From Bradyrhizobium huanghuaihaiense (GTDB lineage Bacteria; Pseudomonadota; Alphaproteobacteria; Rhizobiales; Xanthobacteraceae), in contig NZ_VLLA01000011.1 of NCBI RefSeq assembly GCF_007830635.1, forward strand, positions 180,863-244,862: a stretch of 64,000 nucleotides of DNA, written 5' to 3'. Below are positions 8,013-16,735 of this stretch, in pieces. Each line of letters begins with the position of its first letter. Within the stretch, counting starts at the first letter, position 1. A program made the translations under genes and the position numbers. Below the pieces are notes generated by a model that ran no database searches, was not told the origin of the DNA, and saw only the letters and a list, made by a program, of their open reading frames with translations.

Positions 8013-9187
8013 CGGCTAACCCCCGCTTTTGTGCTGCGATGTCCTGGATCGCTTGAGCCTGCCCCTGCTGCGATTTCTCCCCAGCGCACCGTCCATTGGC
8101 TGGTCGACAAGAGCAGTGTTTCAAAGATGAGCTGCGCGCGTTCGCGCTGTGCGAAAGAGAGTCCAACGCCGCTGCGGTTGCTGAGGATCGCGAGCGTGGT
8201 CGCCCAGTTCAGCCGCGAGGCACGGCAGGCCATGACCAGGCCCTCGCAATTCTCGTCGGTCATGACGTGCTCGATGATCTCGATCGGAGCCCCCGAGAGC
8301 ACCGACAGCGCGCTGACCAGATTTGCAGTCTCTCCGCGGATCGCAAAGCGGTTCACAGTGGAGTCGTTGAGCTTGCCGACCCGGGCGAGGGCGACGATCT
8401 CCGGCCGTGCGTTCGCATAGGCCGCCGGACAGGGTAGAGCGGGTGTTGTCGGACCGGATGCCGCATCGTGCGTCGGCGGCACGGCGGAAGCGTCGGGCTT
8501 CGCCGGCGGTGTCTTGTCGGGCAGCGTCTTGCCGGCGCGAGCGGACAACAACTTCCTGACGATGAGGTCGGGGGTATCCGGCCTGAGCGCTAGCGCCTTG
8601 ATGATTTCGTCATCCTGTCCGGCCCCGGCGATCAGTGCGGCATAGGCCGCATCGGAGAATTTCGTCCCCGGGTTCTTGAGCAGCGCGGGATAAACCGGCC
8701 GGCCACCGTGCCTGATCAGCGCCTCGGTCACATCAGGCGGGATGCTGTCGCGGTCGCAGATCGCGCGTTGCTGCCGCTCGCCGCGCGAGCTCGCAATCGC
8801 AACGAGATCGGGCGCGGAAAGTGCCTGCGATTCGAGCAGGAGCGGACAAGCGACGTCCGGATCCTCGTGCAAGGCCAGCCGCAGGAGTGTCCCCTGCGGC
8901 GCCACGTTCAGTTCAGCGAGCGCCCTGCTGAGCCGCATCAGTGCGTTAACCGCGACCCGTTCCGTCAGGCGTAGCAGGACACCATCGACCACACCGACCA
9001 GCATTTGCTGGGGGTAATCGCGGTTCGTGGTAAGCAGGTGGGTGATGCCTTCGAGAATGCGCGTGCAACGCTCCGGAGGGCAAGTTGCGACCGCGTCTTC
9101 CAATTCAACAAGACTATCGGCAGGCAAATTTGCCATCATGGCAGGAGCCTGAGTTTGAAATAGTTTTGACGATTTAACGACCATCAT
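8009..9187 (-). CDS. DUF2336 domain protein
   Basis: A 392-residue, largely helical protein with the HEAT-like repeats of DUF2336 (LVELEDAVATCPPERCTRILEGITHLL, then HEDPDVACPLLLESQALSAPDLVAIAS). A Pro/Ala-rich linker (about 235-265) separates a second helical half with GAPIEIIEHVMTDENCEGLVMACRA. DUF2336 has no firmly assigned biochemical role that I know of. First gene of the operon, whose other members bind or degrade c-di-GMP. Two ATGs (9187, 9184) are possible; no strong ribosome site is seen. The 258-bp spacer to the AraC gene shows nothing nameable. Confidence 0.75.
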   Translation of the reverse strand: MMVVKSSKLFQTQAPAMMANLPADSLVELEDAVATCPPERCTRILEGITHLLTTNRDYPQQMLVGVVDGVLLRLTERVAVNALMRLSRALAELNVAPQGTLLRLALHEDPDVACPLLLESQALSAPDLVAIASSRGERQQRAICDRDSIPPDVTEALIRHGGRPVYPALLKNPGTKFSDAAYAALIAGAGQDDEIIKALALRPDTPDLIVRKLLSARAGKTLPDKTPPAKPDASAVPPTHDAASGPTTPALPCPAAYANARPEIVALARVGKLNDSTVNRFAIRGETANLVSALSVLSGAPIEIIEHVMTDENCEGLVMACRASRLNWATTLAILSNRSGVGLSFAQRERAQLIFETLLLSTSQWTVRWGEIAAGAGSSDPGHRSTKAGVSR

Positions 9188-9445
9188 TGCGCCTGACAGA
9201 CGTTAATTTGGATTTGAGATTTTAAACGCCTGGGTATAAGATAGCCGGCGTTACAACCTAAAACGCTATCGAAATTCGGCGGGACGAGTTGCCGCAGCGT
9301 GTCCCTTCAACCGAACGCTCGCCAATTGATGCGGGCGGGGTAGGGGAATTCTTTCGGTCTAACAGGGGCACCGAAAGGGGGGAGTTCAGATCGGCGCTAT
9401 TGCCGGACGCGCGTCGTTTCAGGGCGCGGCTTTTTTTCATTTGCC

Positions 9446-10393
9446 ATGAGCAACAATGATGATGCGCCAGGATTGGCGCCAAAGATATTTCGCTTCTCCG
9501 ATGTCGACGAGTTTCGCAGTTCGATACGCGGGTTGAACATCGAGTTTACGCCGTTCGTGCGACGGATTGCTGCTGAGCAGGTGATCTTGCGCCTGCCGGG
9601 CTGCGACGTGAACGTGACGCGGACGTTTCCGCGCGTCGTGGACGCGCAGCTGGTTGCCGACTGCACGGCGATCGGTTTCGCGATGGACGATCTCGAAGTT
9701 CCCATTCGCTTCAATGGCGCGCAGCGCGACCGCGCAGTCGTCGTCATCGGCACCAGCGGCGCGGCCTACAACACCATCGAGGAGGTGCAGAGGCAGATCG
9801 CCTCGGTCGTGTTTCGCCCTGAGGTGAAGGACCGCGGCTGGCCCGAGACGCAGTCGAGCTTCAAGATCTTCGAGACCAGCATGCCGGCCCTGCTCCGGTT
9901 GCGAAAGGTGGTCCGGGAGGTGTTGGCGGCTGCGTCCGAGCCGATCGATCCCGCTGAGGTTCCGTTGAAGGGGGCGGCGATGAAGGAGTCCCTGTTCGGC
10001 GCGGTCGACACCGTGTTCGCCAATCTGGTGTCCGCGCGATGGACAGTGCGGCCGAACGACGGGCGGCAGTTCAAGACCTTTCAGGACATCCGCGCGCTGT
10101 TGTCCGAGGATCTCTCGCAGCCGATCTACAGCGAGGAGGTCGCACGCAAGCTCGGCCTTTCCGTCCGCACCATGCACGACGTCGTCCGCCGCTATCGCGG
10201 CATGAGCCTGCACCGCTATCTGCGCCTGCGCCGGCTCTGGCTGGTGCGACAGCGGCTGCTCGCCGGCGCCGACAGCGTCAAGGCCGTGGCGCTCGCCTTC
10301 GGCTTCTGGCACCTCAGCGATTTCTCCAGAAGCTACCGCGATCAATTCGGCGAGACGCCGTCGCAAACGCTGGACCGCGGACGCGGAAGATAG
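9446..10393 (+). CDS. AraC family transcriptional regulator
   Basis: 315 residues. The N-terminal about 200 residues resemble the AraC-binding-like sensor domain. The C-terminal double helix-turn-helix is clear: PIYSEEVARKLGLSVRTMHDVV and DSVKAVALAFGFWHLSDFSRSYRDQFGETPS, with the usual AraC second-helix motif. It is divergent from the DUF2336 operon and 51 bp upstream of the FMN reductase gene, which may be a target. A short T-rich stretch after a GC hairpin-like sequence lies just before the ATG. Confidence 0.85.
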   Translation: MSNNDDAPGLAPKIFRFSDVDEFRSSIRGLNIEFTPFVRRIAAEQVILRLPGCDVNVTRTFPRVVDAQLVADCTAIGFAMDDLEVPIRFNGAQRDRAVVVIGTSGAAYNTIEEVQRQIASVVFRPEVKDRGWPETQSSFKIFETSMPALLRLRKVVREVLAAASEPIDPAEVPLKGAAMKESLFGAVDTVFANLVSARWTVRPNDGRQFKTFQDIRALLSEDLSQPIYSEEVARKLGLSVRTMHDVVRRYRGMSLHRYLRLRRLWLVRQRLLAGADSVKAVALAFGFWHLSDFSRSYRDQFGETPSQTLDRGRGR

Positions 10394-10444
10394 CGCGACA
10401 AATCGATCGGGCGCGCCGCCTGCTTTCGTGCTATCTTGCCACCC

Positions 10445-11035
10445 ATGAGCAATCGCATCCTCGTCCTCTACGGTTCCTACCGTTCCGATCGCATGGGCAT
10501 CCGCCTTGCGAATTTCGTCATCAATCGCCTGCGCAGCCGCGGCGACGACGTCGAGTTCATCGACGCCAAGGCGATCGGCCTGCCGATGCTCGACCGCATG
10601 TACAAGGAATATCCCAAGGGCGCCGCCCCCGAGGCACTGGAGAAGCTGGCCGGGCAGATCCGCGGCGCCGACGGTTTCGTCTTTGTCACCGGCGAATACA
10701 ATTGGGGCATTCAGCCCGGATTGAAAAACCTGACCGACCATTTCCTCGAAGAGTGGTTCTGGCGCCCGGCCGCGATCGTCAGCTATTCCGCGGGCCGCTT
10801 CTCGGGCGCGCGCGCGGCGACCGCCTGGCACGGCACGCTGTCGGAGATGGGCATGGTGGTGGTGTCGAGCACCATCGGCGTCGGCCCGATCGCGCAGAGC
10901 TTGTCGGCGGACGCCGAGCCGATCGGCGAGGGCGGCAAGGCGCTGGAACGCGTGTTCCCGCGCTTTGCGGATGATCTCACCTGGTGGATCGAGGCGGCGA
11001 AGGCGCAGCGGGCGCGGAAGGCGCCGCCGTACTGA
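10445..11035 (+). CDS. NADPH-dependent FMN reductase family protein
   Basis: A 196-residue flavodoxin-like protein. The N-terminal LYGSYRSDRMGIRLANFV loop fits an FMN-phosphate site, and FVFVTGEYNWGIQPGLKNLTDHF matches the (P)EYN flavin-binding segment of the family. It probably reduces FMN or quinones with NADPH in the cytosol. ATG 10445 is used; a TTG nine bases earlier is possible and no good ribosome site is visible, so leaderless or weak initiation is possible. Confidence 0.85.
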   Translation: MSNRILVLYGSYRSDRMGIRLANFVINRLRSRGDDVEFIDAKAIGLPMLDRMYKEYPKGAAPEALEKLAGQIRGADGFVFVTGEYNWGIQPGLKNLTDHFLEEWFWRPAAIVSYSAGRFSGARAATAWHGTLSEMGMVVVSSTIGVGPIAQSLSADAEPIGEGGKALERVFPRFADDLTWWIEAAKAQRARKAPPY

Positions 11036-11042
11036 CGTCCGG

Positions 11043-11126
11043 TAGCCCGGATGGAGCGAAGCGCAATCCGGGGCCGCTTTAACCGCGGCGCGATTCCCGG
11101 ATTTCGCTTCGCTCCATCCGGGCTAC
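11043..11126. repeat. Palindromic intergenic repeat, family A, copy 1
   Basis: Two inverted arms (TAGCCCGGATGGAGCGAAGC and its complement) separated by about 25 bases. It lies between the convergent FMN reductase and chemoreceptor genes, where it could act as a bidirectional transcription terminator or RNA stabiliser. Seven further copies or partial copies occur in the window. Confidence 0.85.
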
Positions 11127-11145
11127 GAACCTCGCGAGCCGCGCC

Positions 11146-13227
11146 TTACGCGGCCCTGACCTCGCCGAGGAAGCGGTCGAACTGACCGGCGAGATCGCGC
11201 GACTGGGTCGAGAGCTGCTCGGCCGCGCCCAGCACTTCCCTGGCGGCAGCTCCGGTGTCGTCGGCGGCGCGCTGCACGCCTGAAATGTTGGTGTTGACCT
11301 CCTGGGTGCCGCGGGCGGCTTCCTGGACGCTGCGGGCGATCTCCTTGGTGGCCGAGCCCTGTTCCTCGATCGCAGCCGCAATCGCGGTGCCGATCTGGTC
11401 GATCTCGGCGATGACGTCGGCGACGTTGCGGATCGCGGCCACGGTCTCGTCGCTCGCGCTCTGGATCGCGGTGATCTGCTCGGAGATCTCGGTCGTGGCC
11501 TTGGCGGTCTGGCCCGCCAGCGATTTCACTTCGGAGGCGACCACAGCAAAGCCGCGGCCGGCATCGCCGGCTCGGGCGGCCTCGATGGTCGCGTTCAGCG
11601 CCAGCAAATTGGTCTGCTCGGCGATGCTCTGGATCAGCGTGACGACGTCGCCGATCTTCTGCGCGCCCTCGGCGAGCGCACGCGCGGTGTCGCCGGTGCG
11701 GCGGGCATTGTCGACGGCGCGGGCGGCGATCTCGGTGCTTTGCGCGACCTGACGGCCGATCTCGGAGATGGAGGATGTCAGCTCTTCGGTGGCGCTGGCA
11801 ACCGTCTGCACGTTGGTCGAGGTCTGCTCGGAGGCGGCGGCGACCACCGCGGCCTGGCTGTTGGTCTGGGCCGCGGTCGACGTCATCGACTGCGCCGTGC
11901 TCTCCATCGTGGAGGACGCCCGGGAAAGGCCACCGACGAGCTCGGTGACCTTGGCCTCGAATGTGCGCGTGAGCTCGTCGAGCGCGTGGGCGCGGCGCAT
12001 CTTGCCGTCGTTCTCGGCCTGCTTCTCCGCTGCGAGCCGCTCGGCCCGGATCATGTTGTCCTTGAAGACCTGAACGGCCGCAGCCATCGCGCCGATCTCG
12101 TCGGAGCGCTCGGCGCCGGGGATGGCTTCCGCAACCTCGCCGTCGGCCAGCCGCGACATCCGCGTCGTCAGATTGACGATCGGTGCGCAGACGCGGCGGC
12201 GGACGGTCACGACGAGGCCGATGCTGGCGACCAGCACGGCGGCAAGGCCGAGCAGCGCGATGACGAAGCTGGTACGCGCCGCCGACGAGGCGCCGGCGAG
12301 AACCTGCTCGGCGTTGTCGTAGAAGGCGTCGCGGACCTCGATGATGGTGCTGAGGCCGCGCTGCGTCGAGGCGTAGTAGGTGTCCATGTCGTGTTCGTAC
12401 TTGCCGGTGACCGCACCGTCCTTGACCAGCTTGAGCTCCCGACCGAACTCCTCGACATAGATCGAATTGAATTTCTCCAGCGCGGCGGCGACGTTCGCCG
12501 GGGTTGCCGGATTGCCGCGCAATTCCAGCAGCGACATCACGATCTGGTCGTTGCGGCCCTGCGAGCGGCTGATGTCCGCCTTCTCGGCGTCGGTCGCCGG
12601 CTTCTTGCCGCCGACGAGATTCTTGTGCAGGCTGGAGTTGAAGCCGCCGACGTCGCGCAGCGTCATCGCGATGTTGGCGTAGCTGGCCTGCCGGTAGGCG
12701 TCGCCATTCAGGATCGCCATGCGGCGGACCTGCTCGTTGAGCAGCGCGGTCACGCCGCCATTGAGCACGGCATTGTCGGCGACGATCTTCTTGGCGGCGT
12801 CCTTGCGCGCCTCCGCCGGCCCGGCCAGCGCCTTGTCGATGGCATCGCGTAAGCCGGTGAACTTCGTATTGATGCCGTCGATGTTGCTCCCGATCGTGGT
12901 GCCGTCGTCGAACGGGCCGGGCAGCTCCTTGCGCAGCGCATTCATCTTGTCGCGGGCGCCGTCGGTCTGCTTGCGCAGCTTGTCCTGCTCGGCAAGCAGC
13001 GCGGGGTCGATGCTGGCAGGTCCGTAGAGGATGTTGGTGGAAAAGCCGCGTTCGGGATTGAGATAGCGCGGGATGTCGCTGACGGCGCGGACGATTGCGA
13101 GCCGCCCCTGGGCTTCGGTGATGCGCTCCATCGTCTGGTATTTCGTCACGGCGACGTAGACCGCGAGGCCGCCGCCCACGGTCGACAACGAGACGATGGC
13201 GGTGGTCAGGAGCGTACCGATTTTCAT
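11146..13227 (-). CDS. Methyl-accepting chemotaxis protein
   Basis: About 693 residues. TM1 at 5-27; a periplasmic helical sensor of roughly 260 residues; TM2 (SFVIALLGLAAVLVASIGLVV); a HAMP domain; then the cytoplasmic signalling domain with the invariant hairpin IAEQTNLLALNATIEAARAG. There is no C-terminal CheR/CheB-docking pentapeptide. It would relay ligand binding to CheA, but no che genes are nearby and the ligand is unknown. Two starts two codons apart (ATG 13233 and 13227) are equally plausible; an extension to 13332 lacks support. Confidence 0.92.
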   Translation of the reverse strand: MKIGTLLTTAIVSLSTVGGGLAVYVAVTKYQTMERITEAQGRLAIVRAVSDIPRYLNPERGFSTNILYGPASIDPALLAEQDKLRKQTDGARDKMNALRKELPGPFDDGTTIGSNIDGINTKFTGLRDAIDKALAGPAEARKDAAKKIVADNAVLNGGVTALLNEQVRRMAILNGDAYRQASYANIAMTLRDVGGFNSSLHKNLVGGKKPATDAEKADISRSQGRNDQIVMSLLELRGNPATPANVAAALEKFNSIYVEEFGRELKLVKDGAVTGKYEHDMDTYYASTQRGLSTIIEVRDAFYDNAEQVLAGASSAARTSFVIALLGLAAVLVASIGLVVTVRRRVCAPIVNLTTRMSRLADGEVAEAIPGAERSDEIGAMAAAVQVFKDNMIRAERLAAEKQAENDGKMRRAHALDELTRTFEAKVTELVGGLSRASSTMESTAQSMTSTAAQTNSQAAVVAAASEQTSTNVQTVASATEELTSSISEIGRQVAQSTEIAARAVDNARRTGDTARALAEGAQKIGDVVTLIQSIAEQTNLLALNATIEAARAGDAGRGFAVVASEVKSLAGQTAKATTEISEQITAIQSASDETVAAIRNVADVIAEIDQIGTAIAAAIEEQGSATKEIARSVQEAARGTQEVNTNISGVQRAADDTGAAAREVLGAAEQLSTQSRDLAGQFDRFLGEVRAA

Positions 13228-13358
13228 GGGCATTCCGGCAATTGGCGCGGGAGGACAATTATTTTGCCCGAACGATAGGCAGCCGGCGTTAATCCGCGGT
13301 TTACGCTGACGGCCGGCATGCCCTGCGCGCATGCGTCCATTCGTCTTATGCGCGAGCT

Positions 13359-14144
13359 TCAGGCGTAGGTCGCGCTCACGGTTCCGAACGGCCCGAAATC
13401 GGCGACGTAGGTTTCGCCGGCCTTTGGCCGCAGCATGCCGGTCAGCGTGCCCGTGCTGATCGTCTGCCCCGCCTTGAGACCGATTCCGGTCCGCGACAGC
13501 TCGTTGGCGAGCCAGGTCAGGGGTACCAGCGGATCATCGATGGCCTCTGCGGCGCTGCCGCGGCGTCGTTCCGCGCCGTTGCAATTCAGCACGACCTCCT
13601 GAGTCGCGATGTCGCGGCTGCGCCAGTTGGCGATCGCCTCGCCAAGCACGATCGTTCCCGATCCCGCGCCATCGGCCAGGATCGCCGGCATCGGCGGAAA
13701 CGCCGCGTCGTGGATGAATCGGCATTCGGCAAGCTCGATACCGGGATGCAGCGAGGCGACGGCATCGCCAATCTCTTCGACGGAGAAGGGTTTTGCACGC
13801 GGCGGCAGGTCGGTGCCGAGCCGGGCCTGATATTCGACCTCCGGAATCGGGCTGCACTGCCTGGCGTGCTCGACAGTCGCGGGTGAGCCCTTGATCAGCG
13901 GCGCGAACACCCGCCCATAGATCGGCGAGGAGGTGCGAAGCTGGCGCTGAAGCCCGGGCTTCATGCCGGCGATCTTCCAGCCGACGACCTCCCAGCCCAG
14001 TTCCTCTTCCACCATCTGCGCGACGCGGTACGCCGTGTCGGCGTCCGGCGGCACAAGATGCGCATCGAGGCCGCTTTGTGGCCGGCTCTCGCGGCGCAAA
14101 TCGGCGAGATGGCGGGCGAGCTCGCGTTGTCGGGACAGATCCAT
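13359..14144 (-). CDS. 2-keto-4-pentenoate hydratase / fumarylacetoacetate hydrolase family protein (MhpD-like)
   Basis: 261 residues matching the 2-hydroxypenta-2,4-dienoate hydratase/4-oxalocrotonate decarboxylase family: VGWKIAGMKPG, PIPEVEYQARLG with acidic metal ligands, LAECRFI and the C-terminal GTLTGMLRPKAGETYVADFG. These metal-dependent enzymes act in meta-cleavage of aromatics. With the tautomerase and crotonase genes beside it, this suggests an aromatic or cyclic-compound degradation branch, but no ring-cleavage dioxygenase is present. 15 bp downstream of the TetR gene and probably co-transcribed. Confidence 0.82.
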   Translation of the reverse strand: MDLSRQRELARHLADLRRESRPQSGLDAHLVPPDADTAYRVAQMVEEELGWEVVGWKIAGMKPGLQRQLRTSSPIYGRVFAPLIKGSPATVEHARQCSPIPEVEYQARLGTDLPPRAKPFSVEEIGDAVASLHPGIELAECRFIHDAAFPPMPAILADGAGSGTIVLGEAIANWRSRDIATQEVVLNCNGAERRRGSAAEAIDDPLVPLTWLANELSRTGIGLKAGQTISTGTLTGMLRPKAGETYVADFGPFGTVSATYA

Positions 14145-14159
14145 CGGTGCGAATCCAAT

Positions 14160-14771
14160 CTATTTGGCGGGGCGGGCGAGGGCGGCGGACAGGGCTGTCT
14201 CCAGTTCCTCCTGAACCTGATCGAGCGCGTCGGCGGTGCGGCTGGCGCGGCACATCGCGACCGTGCCTTCGATCGAGGCGACGACGAGCGTTGCAAGCCG
14301 CTCGGCGCGGTCGGCAGCCAGTCCTTCGCGCAACAAGGCTGCGTGCATGATCCGCCGCCAATCGGCAAACACGCCGTCGGCGAGATCGAGCAGGTGCTGC
14401 TGCGCCGCCGCGTCGTCCTTCTCGCTGGGCTCGCCGACATAGCGGTCGACGGCGACGGCGAGCACGGGGCAGCCGGCCTCGAAGCCGGTTGCTTGCAACT
14501 GGCGGCGCCACGCTGCGACGAAAGCCTTGAGACCGCCGATCACGCCGCGTTCGTTCATGGCTTTCTCCAGGGGAATGGACACCTGCCGGCCGGCGAAGGT
14601 CACGGCTTCGGCGATCAATTGCGGCTTGCCGTCGGGGAAGTGGTGGCTGATCGAGCCGCGCGGCGTCGCCGTGTGGCTGACGACGTCGCGCATGCTGGTG
14701 GCGTTGACGCCGCGGCGGCTCATCAGGTCGGCGGCGCCGGCGATCATCTTGTCGCGTGTGGTGGCGGTCAT
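14160..14771 (-). CDS. TetR/AcrR family transcriptional regulator
   Basis: 203 residues. The helix-turn-helix region is GVNATSMRDVVSHTATPRGSISHHFPDGKPQLI; the SISHHFP form is typical of LmrA/YxaF-like TetR proteins. Co-directional with the hydratase gene and divergent from the tautomerase-crotonase pair. Two matching near-palindromes in the spacer make autoregulation plus control of both sides likely. Confidence 0.87.
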   Translation of the reverse strand: MTATTRDKMIAGAADLMSRRGVNATSMRDVVSHTATPRGSISHHFPDGKPQLIAEAVTFAGRQVSIPLEKAMNERGVIGGLKAFVAAWRRQLQATGFEAGCPVLAVAVDRYVGEPSEKDDAAAQQHLLDLADGVFADWRRIMHAALLREGLAADRAERLATLVVASIEGTVAMCRASRTADALDQVQEELETALSAALARPAK

Positions 14772-14804
14772 CGAGAGTCCTACGATTGGCTGGCTCCATC
14801 TAGA

Positions 14805-14822
14805 CTATGACACTTGACATAG
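14805..14822. promoter_or_regulatory. Candidate TetR operator, site 1
   Basis: CTATGACACTTGACATAG is a near-palindrome 34 bases before the TetR start. Its core TATGACACTTGACATA matches 14 of 16 bases of site 2 read on the other strand. Confidence 0.5.
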
Positions 14823-14838
14823 GCAAGCCGCGCTGAAA

Positions 14839-14854
14839 TATGACGAGTGTCATA
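14839..14854. promoter_or_regulatory. Candidate TetR operator, site 2
   Basis: TATGACGAGTGTCATA lies 21 bases before the tautomerase start. Its outer six bases form a perfect dyad and its reverse complement agrees with site 1 at 14 of 16 positions. The shared pattern TATGACACTYGWCATA suggests one regulator binding both sites. Confidence 0.5.
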
Positions 14855-14874
14855 CTTGTTGAGAGGCTACCGAT

Positions 14875-15357
14875 TTGACCATCATCACCGTGACCGCACC
14901 GGCCGGACGGCTCGGCCTGAAGCAGCGCCGGATTCTTGCGGAAAGCCTGACCGACGCCGTGCTCGAGCCGGAGGTCGGTCAGCACGCGCCGGCGGCGCGA
15001 ATGGGTTTTCAGGTGCACTTTCACGATCTGCCGCCTGACTGCATGGCGATCGGCGGCCGGTTGCTGTCCGACCAGGACTCACCGCGCGACATCATCACCG
15101 TCACTATCGCGGTGATGAACGCGGCCTGGCCGGCAGAGGTGCGCGCGGAGGTGATCCACAACGTGCTGGCACGGCTTGCGGAGGCCTGCGGCATGCCGGC
15201 GCCGTCGCCGACCTGGTGGGTCAATTTCGAGATCATCGATGAGGGAAGCTGGGGATCGCGCGGCGGGGTGCTCTCGATCCTCCAGCTTCTGGACTCCGGC
15301 GTGTTCACGCAGGCGCGGATCGAGGCGATCCGCGCCGCGATTCAGCCGCCGGCCTGA
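14875..15357 (+). CDS. Tautomerase family protein
   Basis: 160 residues, longer than the roughly 62-residue 4-oxalocrotonate tautomerase; this fits a fused or long-chain tautomerase with two beta-alpha-beta units (TIITVTAPAGRLGLKQRRILAESLTDAVL and the repeat-like DIITVTIAVMNAAW...VIHNVLARLAEACG). The catalytic Pro1 of classic members is not at position 2 here (Met-Thr-Ile), so the mechanism may differ. The start is TTG, with GAGAGG upstream and no alternative ATG. Confidence 0.7.
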   Translation: MTIITVTAPAGRLGLKQRRILAESLTDAVLEPEVGQHAPAARMGFQVHFHDLPPDCMAIGGRLLSDQDSPRDIITVTIAVMNAAWPAEVRAEVIHNVLARLAEACGMPAPSPTWWVNFEIIDEGSWGSRGGVLSILQLLDSGVFTQARIEAIRAAIQPPA

Positions 15358-15392
15358 CTTGCTGCCAACACCAACAATCGGGAGAGAAGCAC

Positions 15393-16169
15393 ATGAGTGA
15401 AGGTCAGATCCGCACCGAGGTGCATGGCCACGTCTTCAAGATCATCATCGACAACGCCGCGAAGAAGAACGCGTTCACCCCGGCGATGATGGAGCAATTG
15501 TCCGATGCGCGCACCGCGCTGCACGACAACGAGGCCTACCGCGTCGGTGTGATCTGCGCTGAGGGCGGGGATTTCACTGCAGGTCTCGACATGCCGAAAT
15601 TCTTCGGTCCCACCGCGGAGAAGCGCAACATCAAGGACGGCAATGTCGATCCGTTCGGGCTTGCAAAACGCTGCCGCAAGCCTGTTGTCACGGCCGTGCA
15701 GGGCATCGTCTTTACGATCGGCATCGAGCTGATGCTCGCCGGCGACATCGTGGTTGCGGCCGATGATGCACGCTTCTGCCAGATGGAGGCGAGGCGCGGC
15801 ATCGCACCGCTCGGCGGGGCGCATTTCCGCTTCCTGTCGCGCGCCGGCTGGGGCGATGCGATGTATCATCTGTTCCTGTGCGACGAGTTTTCGGCGCAGC
15901 GCGCGCATGCGATAGGTCTCGTCCAGGAGGTCGTGCCTGCGGGCGGGCAGATCGAACGCGCCATGGCGCTCGCTGCCATCATCGCGCGCAATGCGCCGCT
16001 CGGCATCCAGGTGACCAAGGAAGCGGCGGCGAAATACGTCGAAGCCTGCGAGGCGGCTGCGATCGCCTACATTCCGAAAATCCGCGATCGCGTGCTCGGC
16101 AGCGCCGACGCGAAGGAGGGCATTCAGTCCTTCATCGAGCGTCGCGCGGCTGTCTTCCAGGGGCGCTGA
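15393..16169 (+). CDS. Enoyl-CoA hydratase/isomerase (crotonase) family protein
   Basis: 258 residues with crotonase-fold landmarks: KKNAFTPAMMEQLSDA, the oxyanion-hole segment GGDFTAGLDMPKF, VTAVQGIVFTIGIELMLAGDIVVAADDARFCQMEARRGIAP and the C-terminal trimerisation helices. Canonical hydratase glutamates are not obvious, so the exact reaction is uncertain. It follows the tautomerase gene by 35 bp with GGGAGAG as ribosome site, and is probably in one operon under the TetR at 14160. Confidence 0.85.
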   Translation: MSEGQIRTEVHGHVFKIIIDNAAKKNAFTPAMMEQLSDARTALHDNEAYRVGVICAEGGDFTAGLDMPKFFGPTAEKRNIKDGNVDPFGLAKRCRKPVVTAVQGIVFTIGIELMLAGDIVVAADDARFCQMEARRGIAPLGGAHFRFLSRAGWGDAMYHLFLCDEFSAQRAHAIGLVQEVVPAGGQIERAMALAAIIARNAPLGIQVTKEAAAKYVEACEAAAIAYIPKIRDRVLGSADAKEGIQSFIERRAAVFQGR

Positions 16170-16170
16170 G

Positions 16171-16611
16171 CTAGCGCGACGCCTGATCGAGCTTCGCGAG
16201 GATCTCCAGCGTCGCGCCGTCGCGCTCGCCTGCGAAGTACCGGGAGAGCGCCTGATCGAAGACGGGCTCGTCGGACACGGCGCCGAACAGCGTCATCGAC
16301 GAACGGAATTTTGCGTCATCGGGCGCGCCGAGGATCGCGTTGATGGTGCGCCCCTCGACGGCGAGCACGAGGCGCGTGCATTCGATCAGGCGCGGGCCAA
16401 GCACGGGATGGGCGAGGTAGGCCACGGCCTCAGCGCGCGAGCCGATGGCGTAGCGCTGCGACATGGCGCTGAAGCCGAGGCCGGCGACTTGCGGGAAAAC
16501 GAACCACATCCAGTGGCTCTGCTTGCGGCCCCGCGCCAGCTCGCCCTGGACGTCGCGAAAAACCGGGTTTTGGGCCTGGACGAACCGTTCTAGGTCGAAA
16601 GTATCGGTCAT
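16171..16611 (-). CDS. DUF1810 family protein
   Basis: 146 residues typical of DUF1810: TFDLERFVQAQNPVFRDVQGELARGRKQSHWMWFVFPQ near the N-terminus and AVSDEPVFDQALSRYFAGERDGATLEIL at the C-terminus. No enzymatic role is established. The ATG at 16611 follows GGGGGT; the open frame to 16635 is unlikely to be used. It converges with the crotonase gene, one base apart. Confidence 0.85.
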   Translation of the reverse strand: MTDTFDLERFVQAQNPVFRDVQGELARGRKQSHWMWFVFPQVAGLGFSAMSQRYAIGSRAEAVAYLAHPVLGPRLIECTRLVLAVEGRTINAILGAPDDAKFRSSMTLFGAVSDEPVFDQALSRYFAGERDGATLEILAKLDQASR

Positions 16612-16735
16612 TGGATACCCCCGGAGCTGTCTCACCGACCGCGATTATGCCTAACTTTTGGCTCCCAATGTGGTAGCTGGTATAGAGTCTCTCCGGGTGG
16701 GGGTTGGGTCCCCCGGGGGTCGATTTGGGGATCTG

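Noticed and set aside
9437..10831. A 464-codon minus-strand open frame.
   Set aside because: Antisense to the AraC and FMN reductase genes; composition typical of a shadow frame.
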